DNA of 64,000 nucleotides, taken from positions 310,001-374,000 of the forward strand of contig OZ257131.1 of NCBI GenBank assembly GCA_965278985.1. Reading direction: 5' to 3'. A model generated the notes under the pieces. It saw nothing but the letters and a program-made list of their open reading frames with translations, searched no databases and was not told the DNA's origin. Numbering within the stretch: position 1 is the stretch's first letter; every line of letters starts with the position of its first letter. Below are positions 17,259-25,281 of the stretch, piece by piece. Source of the DNA: CAISIP01 sp965278985. GTDB taxonomy: Bacteria > Pseudomonadota > Gammaproteobacteria > Burkholderiales > Burkholderiaceae_C. A program made the translations under genes and the position numbers.

Positions 17259-18314
17259 TCATGGCAGGTTGTCCCGCAGGTAGATGTCGATACGGATGCG
17301 TTCCAGGCTGGCGTCCACCGGTTCGCGCGTGAGCTGGGCCATGGCCTGGCGCAGCGCCGAGCGCACCTCGTGCACCGCGTCCTGGTGGATCACCGCGTCC
17401 GCCGTTCCGCGCAGCAGCGCATCGCGCGTGGTGGCCGTAAGGTCGTGTGCGATGAAGGCGATGTCGTCCGCGCGGCCCGCGCCGTCCAGCGCCCGCACGA
17501 TGCCTTCGGTGCCGGCGCCGATGTTGTAGATCGCTTGCAGCTGGGGGTGGGTGGCGAGCAGCTCCGCCGCCAGCGACTGGCAGCGTGCGGGGTCGTCGCG
17601 GCCTTCACACGGCGGCAGCACGCGCAGGTCGGGATATTCGGCCAGCAGCACCTGCTGGAAACCGAACCAGCGCTCCGCATGGTCGCGCAGCGACAGGCTT
17701 CCCGCGACCACGCCCACCTCACCGCGCCGCGTGCGCAGGAACCGGCCCATCAGGCTGCCGGCGGTGCGCCCGGCCGCCACGTTGTCGATGCCGACATAGG
17801 CCGCGCGGCGCGAGGAGGGCACGTCCGACACCAGCGTGATGACATGCACGCCCTGGTCCACCAGCGTGCCGATGGCCTCGCGCACCAGTGGGTGGTCCAG
17901 CGCCATGACCACGGCCGTGTCGCAGTGCCCTTGCAGCGAGAGGATGCCGCGCGCCAGCGTTGCCGGCTCGAACACGTCCACCTGCAACACCTGCGCCGTG
18001 GCCCGGCGGTCGTGCAACCAGGCCTGGTGGGCCTCCACCTGCTGGTGCAGCGAGGCCACGAAGGGGTTGTTGCCCGAGGGCAGCACGAAACACACGCGGT
18101 GGGTGCGCTGGCGCCCCAGGTGCACCGCCGCCGGATGCGGCCGGTAGTTGAGCTGCTGCACCGCGCGCTCGACGCGCTCGATGGTGCGGGCATGCACCTT
18201 CGCGCGCTTGTTCAGCACCCGGTCCACGGTGGCCACACCCACGCCGGCGGTGCGTGCCACGTCCTGCAGCGTCACGCGTGCTGTGGGGGCGGGGGAGAGG
18301 CCGGGGGTGGACAT
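17259..18314 (-). CDS. LacI-family regulator of the xylose locus
   Basis: A 351-residue LacI/GalR regulator. The N-terminal DNA-binding domain is VTLQDVARTAGVGVATVDRVLNKR, followed by the hinge ERAVQQLNYRPHPAA. A periplasmic-binding-protein-like sensor domain follows (CFVLPSGNNPFVASLHQQV, ALDHPLVREAIG, IYNIGAGTEGIVRAL). It lies upstream of xylFHGBA in the same direction, so it most probably represses the operon until xylose or xylulose binds. The second ATG (18314, MSTPGL) was chosen; a TTG three codons upstream is in frame. Confidence 0.9.
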   Translation of the reverse strand: MSTPGLSPAPTARVTLQDVARTAGVGVATVDRVLNKRAKVHARTIERVERAVQQLNYRPHPAAVHLGRQRTHRVCFVLPSGNNPFVASLHQQVEAHQAWLHDRRATAQVLQVDVFEPATLARGILSLQGHCDTAVVMALDHPLVREAIGTLVDQGVHVITLVSDVPSSRRAAYVGIDNVAAGRTAGSLMGRFLRTRRGEVGVVAGSLSLRDHAERWFGFQQVLLAEYPDLRVLPPCEGRDDPARCQSLAAELLATHPQLQAIYNIGAGTEGIVRALDGAGRADDIAFIAHDLTATTRDALLRGTADAVIHQDAVHEVRSALRQAMAQLTREPVDASLERIRIDIYLRDNLP

Positions 18315-18497
18315 CGGCCGCAATTCTGATGTGCGGCCATCATTTATCCATCAGGGTAAACGCTATGGCGATGGCGGAAGAACGCGGTTATTTGCCCTGC
18401 GGATGACGCAAATCATGCATTCGTTTGATGTGCGTCTATCATGATTGAGCGGCGGCCCGCGGCGGCAGACGCTGCGCGGGCCTGTGGGCGCAAGGGC

Positions 18498-19289
18498 CTA
18501 CAGGAACATGCCGCCAGAGGCTTCCACGCGCTGCCCGTTGATCCATCCGGTGCCGGGCGCCAGCAGCGAAGCGATGACCGGCCCGATGTCGTCCGGCTCG
18601 CCCGCGCGGCCCAGGGACGTGACCGAAGCCACCATCGCATTGACCTGCGCGTTGTCGCGCACCGCACCACCGCCGAAGTCCGTGGCAATCGCGCCGGGCG
18701 CCACCACGTTCACGCGGATACCGCGCGCACCCAGCTCCTTGGCCTGGTAGCGCGTCAGCACCTCGATGCCACCCTTCATCGCCGCATAGGCTGCATAACC
18801 GGGCAGGGAGAAGCGCGCCAAGCCCGACGACACATTGAGGATCCGCCCGCCGTCGGTGATCAGCGGCAGCAGCGCCTGCGTCAGGAAGAACGGGCCTTTC
18901 AGGTGCACGGCCACCAGCTGGTCGAACTGCGCCTCGGTGGTCTGGTCGAAGGCGGCGTGTACGCCCATGCCGGCGTTGTTGACGAGGAAGTCGAAGCGCT
19001 CGCGGCCCCAGGTCTGGGACAGCGTCCGGCGCAGCTGCGCGGCGAAGTCCGCGAAGCCGCGGCTGTCGCCCACGTCGAGCTGCAGCGCCACGGCGCGACG
19101 GCCGAGTGCCTGTATCTCGGCAACGGCGGAGGCGGCGTCGGCGGCGTTGTGCTGGTAGGTCAACACCACGTCGGTGCCCTGCGCGGCCAGAGCCAGCGCG
19201 GCGTTGCGGCCCAGTCCGCGGCTGCCGCCGGTGATGAGGGCGATGGAGGTGGGAGTTGCGGTAGCGGTTGCGGTGGTCGAGGCGGTCAT
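18498..19289 (-). CDS. SDR-family oxidoreductase
   Basis: A 263-residue classical short-chain dehydrogenase/reductase using NAD(P)H. The cofactor motif is ITGGSRGLGRNAA (TGGSRGLG), with NNAGMG at about residue 107, a catalytic Ser in LNVSSGLARF, and the Tyr/Lys pair in YAAYAAMKGG. GGMFL closes the family-typical C-terminus. A Thr/Ala-rich leader precedes the fold. It is divergent from a LysR gene across 116 bases that contain a perfect 21-base palindrome, so LysR control is likely. The substrate is unknown. Confidence 0.9.
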   Translation of the reverse strand: MTASTTATATATPTSIALITGGSRGLGRNAALALAAQGTDVVLTYQHNAADAASAVAEIQALGRRAVALQLDVGDSRGFADFAAQLRRTLSQTWGRERFDFLVNNAGMGVHAAFDQTTEAQFDQLVAVHLKGPFFLTQALLPLITDGGRILNVSSGLARFSLPGYAAYAAMKGGIEVLTRYQAKELGARGIRVNVVAPGAIATDFGGGAVRDNAQVNAMVASVTSLGRAGEPDDIGPVIASLLAPGTGWINGQRVEASGGMFL

Positions 19290-19372
19290 GGAGGGCTCCT
19301 GAAGAACAAGTGGTGAGGCAATGGACTCTATTGATGTGCCTGGAGAAGATAAAGACGGCGAAAGTGATAGAT

Positions 19373-19393
19373 TTGTTCGCCTGAAACGAACAA
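19373..19393. promoter_or_regulatory. LysR-type operator palindrome
   Basis: A perfect inverted repeat TTGTTCG-N7-CGAACAA in the divergent SDR/lysR space, 12 bases before the lysR ATG. It fits the dyad with T-N11-A core expected for LysR proteins, so autoregulation and control of the SDR gene are likely. A GGAG for lysR follows directly at 19395. Confidence 0.65.
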
Positions 19394-19405
19394 TGGAGCC
19401 GTCCC

Positions 19406-20308
19406 ATGCTGCGCCCCGAACTGCTGCTGGTCTTCACGCGCGTCGCCGAACTGGCGAGCTTCACGCAGGCCGCCGACAGCCTGGGCCTGCCCAAGGCCAG
19501 CGTCTCCAAGTCCGTGAAGCAGCTGGAAGAAGCGCTGGGCGTGCAGCTGCTCCAGCGCAACACGCGGCGCGTGCAACTCACGCACGACGGCCAGGCGGGT
19601 TACGAGCGCTGCAAGGACATGCTGGCCGCCTTCGACGACCTGCAGGGCATGTTCCGCCACCAGGGGCAGGCGCTGCGCGGCCGGCTGCGCGTGGACATGT
19701 CGCTGGGCATCGCGCGGGCGGTGGTGCTGCCGCGGCTGCCGGAGTTCTTGCAGGCGCACCCGGCGCTGGAGATCGAGCTCTCCAGCACCGACCGGCGCGT
19801 GGACCTGGTGCGCGAGGGCTTCGATTGCGTGCTGCGCGTCGGCGCGCTGGAGCCCTCCGAGCTGGTCGCGCGGCCGATGGGCCGCATGCCGCAGTTCAAC
19901 CTGGCCAGCCCGGCTTACCTTCAGGCGCACGGCACGCCGCAGACATTGGAGGACCTGGCCACCCACCGCCTCGTGCATTACGCCCCGCGCCTGGGCATGC
20001 GCCCGCTGGGCTTCGAGGTGGAGGAAGAGGGCGGCACCGTGCGCACCATCCAGATGGCGGGCAGCGTCACGGTCAACAACTCCGAGGCCTATTCCGCGGC
20101 CTGCCTTGCCGGCATGGGCATCGTGCAGGCGCCGGTGTTCGGCATGCGGCCGCAGGTGGCGGCGGGCCAGCTGGTGGAGGTGCTGCCCCGCTGGCGCGCG
20201 CCGGCCATGCCGGTGACGCTGCTGTATGCCCACCGGCGCAACGTGCCAGCGCGCGTGCGGCTGTTCATGGACTGGCTGGGGTCCCTGCTGGTGCCGCACC
20301 TCCAGTAG
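19406..20308 (+). CDS. LysR-family transcriptional regulator
   Basis: A 300-residue LysR protein. The winged HTH occupies residues 1-60 (LVFTRVAELASFTQAADSLG, LPKASVSKSVKQLEEALGVQ, LLQRNTRRVQLT). The effector domain follows from about residue 90 (LRGRLRVDMSLGIARAVVLP). It belongs to the CrgA-like group by its RNTRRVQLT and MGRMPQFNLASPAYL features. It is divergent from the SDR gene and overlooks a perfect palindrome in the shared region. The porin gene downstream is convergent and separately terminated. Confidence 0.93.
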   Translation: MLRPELLLVFTRVAELASFTQAADSLGLPKASVSKSVKQLEEALGVQLLQRNTRRVQLTHDGQAGYERCKDMLAAFDDLQGMFRHQGQALRGRLRVDMSLGIARAVVLPRLPEFLQAHPALEIELSSTDRRVDLVREGFDCVLRVGALEPSELVARPMGRMPQFNLASPAYLQAHGTPQTLEDLATHRLVHYAPRLGMRPLGFEVEEEGGTVRTIQMAGSVTVNNSEAYSAACLAGMGIVQAPVFGMRPQVAAGQLVEVLPRWRAPAMPVTLLYAHRRNVPARVRLFMDWLGSLLVPHLQ

Positions 20309-20342
20309 GGGTGATCCGCCAGCGCCGCGGGCCCGGGCGCAC

Positions 20343-20374
20343 AAAAAAGCCCCGCCGTGTCGCCACGCCGGGGC
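20343..20374 (-). terminator. Rho-independent terminator of the porin gene
   Basis: Read on the minus strand: a stem GCCCCGGCGTG / CACGGCGGGGC (20349-20374) with one mismatch and a short loop, followed at once by TTTTTT (20348-20343). It lies about 75 bases after the porin stop. On the plus strand the same hairpin could also slow lysR transcripts, but there is no T-run on that side. Confidence 0.85.
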
Positions 20375-20450
20375 AAATGTCCCTGACGCATCCGCGTGAA
20401 GGACCCTTGGAATCACGCGACGCGGTGCCGGCGCCAGGCCGGCACGTGCA

Positions 20451-21491
20451 TCAGAACTGGTGCACCACGCCCAGGCCGTACTTGCGTTCCTTGGTGGTCA
20501 CGCCGACGACGCGGTCCACTTCACCGTTGCGGTACGCCGCGTACAGGTAGGTGCGCTTGCTCAGGGCGTACTGGCCCATCAGCGCCAGGCCGGTGGTGTC
20601 CGAGATCTTGCTGCCTGCCAGTTTCTGGTCTTCCGCGGAGTAGCTGGCCGTCAGGGAGAAGGCGCCGAAGGGCACCGTCACGCCCAGTTGGTAGCCGTCG
20701 TCCTTGGCGCTGGCGAGGTTCTTGTTTTCGCCGCCCTGGTATTCACCGAAGACCTTGGCTGCACCGAAGTCGTACGAAGCACCCACCAGCCACTGGTTGA
20801 TGGCGCGTGCGCCGCCTGCCTTGTTGACCTGGTACATGCCGCCGACCGCCAGCGCACCGGCGGCGTAGTTCAGGCCCACGCCATAGTTGTTGCCCGCGCT
20901 GCGCACGCCGGGGATCTTGTCCTCGTTGGGCGCCCACAGCACCCGCGCCTGGAAGCCGCCCATGTTGGGGGTGGCGTACTGCACCGCGTTGTTCTGGCGC
21001 GAGATGTAGTCACCCAGGCCGCGAGCGGCCAGCGTCGGCGACACCGACGCCGAGGTGCCGAGCGCGAAGGACTGCGCGGAGTAGCCGGAGTTGGCAAAGG
21101 GGTCGTAGTTGCTGGAGAACTGGTCCAGCAGGTCGTACTGGCGGCCGACGTTCAGCGAGCCGAAGCTGCCCGACAGGCCGACGAAGGCCTGGCGGTGGAA
21201 CTGGTTGGCGGCGTTCACGAAGCTGCCGTTGTCCACGTTGAAGCCTTGCTCCAGCGTGAAGTTGGCTTTCAGGCCACCACCCAGGTCTTCCACGCCGGAC
21301 AGGCCCCAACGGCTGCCGGTGTGGGCGCCGCTGAGGATGGAGGCGCCGGGGTCGGACAGCGTGACGCCGCCGGCCGACGTCTTGACGTTGCCCAGGGAGG
21401 CATCGATGCGGCCGTACAGCGTGACGCTGGATTGCGCGAAGGCGGTGCCGAGCGTGGCGAGGGCCGCTGCGGCGACGAGGGTTTTCTTCAT
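20451..21491 (-). CDS. Gram-negative porin (Omp32/OmpC-like)
   Basis: A 346-residue outer-membrane general porin of the betaproteobacterial type. A signal peptide MKKTLVAAAALATLGTAFAQ precedes SSVTLYGRIDASLGNV, the standard first beta-strand. Further typical pieces are SRWGLSGVEDLGGGLKANF, NVGRQYDLLDQF and a C-terminal GLGVVHQF ending in Phe, required for Bam-dependent insertion. It forms trimeric 16-strand channels for small hydrophilic solutes. It has its own terminator. The 305-base upstream region carries repeated TTTAAT-type sites and a perfect palindrome. Confidence 0.95.
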   Translation of the reverse strand: MKKTLVAAAALATLGTAFAQSSVTLYGRIDASLGNVKTSAGGVTLSDPGASILSGAHTGSRWGLSGVEDLGGGLKANFTLEQGFNVDNGSFVNAANQFHRQAFVGLSGSFGSLNVGRQYDLLDQFSSNYDPFANSGYSAQSFALGTSASVSPTLAARGLGDYISRQNNAVQYATPNMGGFQARVLWAPNEDKIPGVRSAGNNYGVGLNYAAGALAVGGMYQVNKAGGARAINQWLVGASYDFGAAKVFGEYQGGENKNLASAKDDGYQLGVTVPFGAFSLTASYSAEDQKLAGSKISDTTGLALMGQYALSKRTYLYAAYRNGEVDRVVGVTTKERKYGLGVVHQF

Positions 21492-21585
21492 GTCGGGTTT
21501 TCTCTGCGGTTGAGGAATGCTGAGACCGGCCTCCTGCCGGAAGCTGGACGTTTGCAAGGTGCTCACGTCATCTGATTGAGCGAGC

Positions 21586-21669
21586 ATTTAATGCAACGGT
21601 ATTGTTGCATAAAGACGCGATTTAATTCAACTTGAGCGTTTTATTAATGTGGCAGATTTATTGCAATGC
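21586..21669. promoter_or_regulatory. Operator-like repeats, porin/TetR intergenic region
   Basis: In the AT-rich 305-base divergent space (21492-21796), ATTTAATGCAAC (21586-21597) and ATTTAATTCAAC (21620-21631) match at 11 of 12 positions, 34 bases apart. A related ATTTATTGCAATGC lies at 21656. The first is part of a perfect inverted repeat ATGCAAC-N6-GTTGCAT (21591-21610). This is a good candidate operator for the TetR protein or for a global regulator of the porin. Confidence 0.5.
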
Positions 21670-21796
21670 ATGGGGCTTCCGCCCCGTGCCGCGATAGACT
21701 TGGCCGCCTTCGGCCCGAAGCCCGCGATGCAGGGGAGCCCACCACACCCCGTTCGCGGTGCACGCATGTGTCGCCCAGAACACCACACGAGACGCC

Positions 21797-22477
21797 ATGA
21801 ACTTCGCGAAAAAGGTCGGCCGCCCGACCCTCGACGCCGCAGCCGAGCTCACGCGCCGCATCACGGACGTGGCGACCCAGGTCTTTCTGCAGAAGGGATA
21901 CGCCAAGACGGGCATGGAGGAAATCTCGGGGGCCTGCGGCGTGGCCAAGCGCAGCCTGTACAGCCGCTTTCCCAGCAAGAGCCTGTTGTTCTGCCACGTG
22001 ATGCGCTCCTACGCCGACCATGCCTTCGAGGGGCTGGACTGCAGCATGGCTGACAACGCAACGCTCGAACAGCAATTGGGCGCGGCCTGCCTGCAGGTGC
22101 TGCGCGCGCTGATGCAGTCCGATGTGGCCACAATGGAGCGCATCATCACCGGGGAAGCGGTGCAGTTCCCCGAGCTGGCGCAGAGCGTGATGGCGGCGGA
22201 ACAGCGCGTGGTCGAGCAGTTCGCGGCGATCCTGCGGCATTCCGTGCAGTGCACGGGCCTGACCGAGCAGGAGTACCAGGCCGCAGCCTCGTCATTGCTG
22301 AACCTGGTGATCTCGCCCGAGATCCGCAAGGTGACGCTGGCGCTGATCCCCTGCGAGGTCAGCCCCGAGATGGAGCAGCGCGTGGCGCGCGGCGTGGGGC
22401 TGTTCCTGCACGGTTTCGTGCGCATGCAGTGCCCGGACGCCGGCGAGTCCTGGCTGGACACGACGCGCTCGGGTTAG
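21797..22477 (+). CDS. TetR-family transcriptional regulator
   Basis: A 226-residue TetR regulator starting MNFAKKVGRPTLDAAAELTR. The HTH lies at about residues 30-60 (MEEISGACGVAKRSLYSRF, with PSKSLLF after it). The C-terminal domain resembles the TetR_C family seen in AcrR-like proteins. The start at 21797 was chosen by similarity of the N-terminus (the common KxGRPT opening); an ATG 13 codons earlier is in frame. It is divergent from the porin and is a plausible regulator of outer-membrane permeability, though that is inferred from position alone. Confidence 0.88.
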   Translation: MNFAKKVGRPTLDAAAELTRRITDVATQVFLQKGYAKTGMEEISGACGVAKRSLYSRFPSKSLLFCHVMRSYADHAFEGLDCSMADNATLEQQLGAACLQVLRALMQSDVATMERIITGEAVQFPELAQSVMAAEQRVVEQFAAILRHSVQCTGLTEQEYQAAASSLLNLVISPEIRKVTLALIPCEVSPEMEQRVARGVGLFLHGFVRMQCPDAGESWLDTTRSG

Positions 22478-22507
22478 GCGCCTGGCCCTGCGCCGCGGCG
22501 CGCGCGG

Positions 22508-23497
22508 TCAGCCGCGCCGGTACTGCCGCACCGTCTGCGCGATCCTGCCGAACAGCGACTGCCCGTCGCGGTCGCTCATGTCGATCTCCACGCGGTCGCC
22601 AAAGCGCAGGAAGGGTGTGCTGGCGCTGTCCGTATCGATGGTCTCCAGCATGCGCCGCTCGGCCAGGCAGGACGAGCCCACGGCAAGGTCGCGGTTGGAT
22701 ACCGTGCCCGAGCCGATCACGGTGCCCGCGGCCAGGGCCCGCGTGCGCGTGGCGTGCATGATCAGCGCGGGGAACTCGAAGTCCATGTCCTTGCCGGCAT
22801 CGGGCCGTCCCAGTTCCACGCCATTCACGGTGCTGACCAGCGCCCCGCACAGCTTGCCACCGTCCCAGTGCGGCGCGAGTTCATCGGGCGTGATGCACAC
22901 CGGCGCGAAGGCTGTCGAGGGCTTGGACTGGAAGAAGCCGAAGCCCTTGGCCAGCTCGTGCGGGATCAGGTTGCGCAGGCTCACGTCGTTGACGATGGTC
23001 ACGAGCCGGATCGCAGCGCAGGCCTCCTCCATCGTGGCGCCCATCGGCACGTCGCCGGTGATCACCGCGACTTCGGCCTCCAGATCGATGCCCCAAGTCT
23101 CGTCGGCCACGGGGATGTCATCGCGCGCGCCGCAGAACGTGTCGGAGCCGCCCTGGTACATCAGCGGGTCGTGGTACAGGAAGTCGGGCATCTCGGCCTT
23201 GCGCGCCTTGCGCACCAGCTCGGCGTGCGAGAGGTAGGCCGAGCCGTCGCACCACTGGTAGGCGCGGGGCAGGGGGGCCATGGCCTGTGCCACATCGAAG
23301 GGTTGGGCAGAGGCTATGCGGCCGGCGTTCAGGGCCTGGTAGATCGCTTCGAGTTGCGGTGCTGCGGCGGTCCAGTCGTCGAGCGCGCACTGCAGGGTAG
23401 CGGCCACCTGCGTGGCGGCCGTGTATTGCGTGAGATCGCGGCTGACGACGACGAGTTGGCCATCGCGGCGGCCATTGCGGAGGGTTGCGAGTTTCAT
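22508..23497 (-). CDS. Fumarylacetoacetate hydrolase family protein
   Basis: A 329-residue FAH-fold enzyme that would hydrolyse a C-C bond of a fumaryl- or acylpyruvate after aromatic-ring cleavage, or act as a decarboxylase/hydratase. The N-terminal subdomain starts MKLATLRNGRRDGQLVVVSR. The metal site lies in WGIDLEAEVAVITGD (Asp, Glu, Glu). Further typical blocks are VNDVSLRNLIPHELAKGF, FQSKPSTAFAPVCITPDEL and GSGTVSNRD. It is the last gene of a catabolic operon after a VOC protein, fitting a late lower-pathway step. Confidence 0.9.
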   Translation of the reverse strand: MKLATLRNGRRDGQLVVVSRDLTQYTAATQVAATLQCALDDWTAAAPQLEAIYQALNAGRIASAQPFDVAQAMAPLPRAYQWCDGSAYLSHAELVRKARKAEMPDFLYHDPLMYQGGSDTFCGARDDIPVADETWGIDLEAEVAVITGDVPMGATMEEACAAIRLVTIVNDVSLRNLIPHELAKGFGFFQSKPSTAFAPVCITPDELAPHWDGGKLCGALVSTVNGVELGRPDAGKDMDFEFPALIMHATRTRALAAGTVIGSGTVSNRDLAVGSSCLAERRMLETIDTDSASTPFLRFGDRVEIDMSDRDGQSLFGRIAQTVRQYRRG

Positions 23498-23540
23498 GCG
23501 GGAAAGCGTGGAAGTGGAGGAGGGAGCGAAAGGAGAAGAT

Positions 23541-24098
23541 TCATTCGGCCACGCCCATGCGGCGCGCCATCTCGCGGCGCCATTCGCTGCGCGGGCGAAA
23601 GCCCTCCAGCGTGCGCGCATGCTGCTCGGCCCACGCCATCAAGGCGTCGGCCGGCAACTCGAAAGGCGCCGGAATGCGGCAGGGCTGGCTCACGTACCAG
23701 GGCGTGTCGATGTACAGCTCCACGCGGTTGCCTTCGGGGTCGCGGAAGTAGACAGATAGCGCATTGCCGTGCGTCACGGGCGTGATCTCGGTGGCCTCGG
23801 TGTGCTGCAGGCGCACGTGGAAATCCTGCAGCGTGGCCAGCGAATCGGCCTTCAGCGAGATCTGGTTGATCACGTTGAAGGAGATCTCGGCCGGCCGGCC
23901 GGAGATCAGCACGATCTGGTGGTGCTCGTCCGGGTCGCGGCTCAGGAACACCAGCTCCATCGGACCCGCAGGCCCGGGCAGGGTGCCACGGTCGGTGATG
24001 GTGAAGCCCAGCACCTCGGTGTAGAAGCGCGCCTGCCGTTCGAGGTCGGTGGCGAAGAAACCGAAATGGCTGAATGTCAGCCCGGGTTGAGCGCTCAA
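23541..24098 (-). CDS. VOC-family (extradiol dioxygenase-like) protein
   Basis: A 185-residue vicinal-oxygen-chelate protein. Likely metal ligands are His in FSHFGFFATDL, His in DEHHQIVL and Glu in NRVELYIDTPW, the 2-His-1-Glu set of type I extradiol dioxygenases. At this length it could be a ring-cleavage dioxygenase with one active module or an isomerase. The start is TTG 24098, overlapping the hydrolase stop as TTGA, with GGAGAAAC before it; no ATG is available before the fold. It is coupled to the hydrolase upstream and followed by the FAH-family gene. Confidence 0.85.
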   Translation of the reverse strand: MSAQPGLTFSHFGFFATDLERQARFYTEVLGFTITDRGTLPGPAGPMELVFLSRDPDEHHQIVLISGRPAEISFNVINQISLKADSLATLQDFHVRLQHTEATEITPVTHGNALSVYFRDPEGNRVELYIDTPWYVSQPCRIPAPFELPADALMAWAEQHARTLEGFRPRSEWRREMARRMGVAE

Positions 24099-25273
24099 GG
24101 AAGTTTCTCCGGAGAAGGCGAGCCAGCGGGCGTGTCACGAAGCAGTTCGCGGGCGAACCAGGTGGTGAGCACGCTGTTGCGCTCGTTGCTGTGGTTGTAG
24201 AGGCAGTGCACGCCTTCGGGCCAGACCTCGAAGGTGGTGGCCTCCGCGCCGCGCAGTTCCACCAGGCGCTGCATCTCGTCGTTGCCGACGAGGATGTCCT
24301 GGCCGCCGTGCAGGCACAGCAGACGGGCGCGCATGTGCCGGGCGGCGTGGGGCAGGTCCAGTGCATCGAAGAAGGCGAGCACCTCGGCTTCGCTGGTGTC
24401 GTGGCCCAGCATGCGGCCGATACGTTGCAGCACACGCGGGAATTTCGCCGCGCCGACCCGGGGTTCGGGTGAGCCACCATTCGTGCAGCAGGCCACGATG
24501 CGTGCATCCGCCGCCGCGGCCGCAATGGCGAGGCTGCCGCCCGCACTGTGGCCGATCACACCGAAGCGATCCGGCGCGGCGCCACGGGCCACCAGGGCAT
24601 CGAGCAGGCCCGACACCACAGCCGTGAAGTCGGTGCCCAGCATGGAGCCGTGCGCCAGGCGCGCGAGCCCCTGGCCGGGCAGTTCCAGCAGGCACACGGA
24701 CAGGCCCTTCTCCAGGTAGGCGGGTACGGCCGCATGGAAGGCTTCGCCCCAGCCGTCCGCGCCGCCCCAGACCACCACGGTGGCGCCGACCTGCGCGAAG
24801 CCGGGGGCGCGGAACAGCCAGGCGTGGTGGCTGCGCTCGCGGTGCAGGATCTCCAGGTGCTCCGCCGGCGGGCCATCGGCCGTGTGCTCCATGGCCGCGC
24901 GGAAGTTGCCGGCCTGCCGCAAGTAGACCCTCAGCCGCGCCGGCACATCGTGCTCCAGGCCCGCTTGCGCCAGCCGGCAGCAGGCGGCGGCCTGCAGGTA
25001 GAAGCGCGATGCAGAGGCAGCACGCCCCGCCTGCGCCTCGAAGGCCGCACGCGCTTCGTTGTCGCCGGCAAGCTGCAGCGCGATGCTGTCCCAGCCGTGG
25101 CCGGCCTCCACGCGGCGGCGCAGCTTGAGCACGTCCTCCAGCGCGCAGCCATAGTCCAGGCAGCGCTCGGCGGGGTAGGAGCGCAGCATGGCCTGGTCGA
25201 GCGCCGCATCCGCGCTCGGCGCTGGCGGCGCCTGCAGGTAGCCGTCCTGGCGCAGCGAGTCCGTGGTGTGCAT
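24095..25273 (-). CDS. Alpha/beta hydrolase with helical N-domain
   Basis: A 392-residue serine hydrolase. The nucleophile is in GVIGHSAGGSLAI, the acid side in LLCLHGGQDILVGNDEM, and the His in VWPEGVHCLYNH. The 130-residue helical N-terminal part with YLQAAACCRLAQAGLEHD resembles 2,6-dihydropseudooxynicotine hydrolase and FrsA-like enzymes, which include C-C hydrolases. ATG 25273 was chosen; an in-frame TTG at 25285 overlaps the monooxygenase stop and is an alternative. In this operon a C-C or ester bond cleavage after ring oxidation is the likely job. Confidence 0.87.
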   Translation of the reverse strand: MHTTDSLRQDGYLQAPPAPSADAALDQAMLRSYPAERCLDYGCALEDVLKLRRRVEAGHGWDSIALQLAGDNEARAAFEAQAGRAASASRFYLQAAACCRLAQAGLEHDVPARLRVYLRQAGNFRAAMEHTADGPPAEHLEILHRERSHHAWLFRAPGFAQVGATVVVWGGADGWGEAFHAAVPAYLEKGLSVCLLELPGQGLARLAHGSMLGTDFTAVVSGLLDALVARGAAPDRFGVIGHSAGGSLAIAAAAADARIVACCTNGGSPEPRVGAAKFPRVLQRIGRMLGHDTSEAEVLAFFDALDLPHAARHMRARLLCLHGGQDILVGNDEMQRLVELRGAEATTFEVWPEGVHCLYNHSNERNSVLTTWFARELLRDTPAGSPSPEKLP

Positions 25274-25281
25274 GGTGGGTG

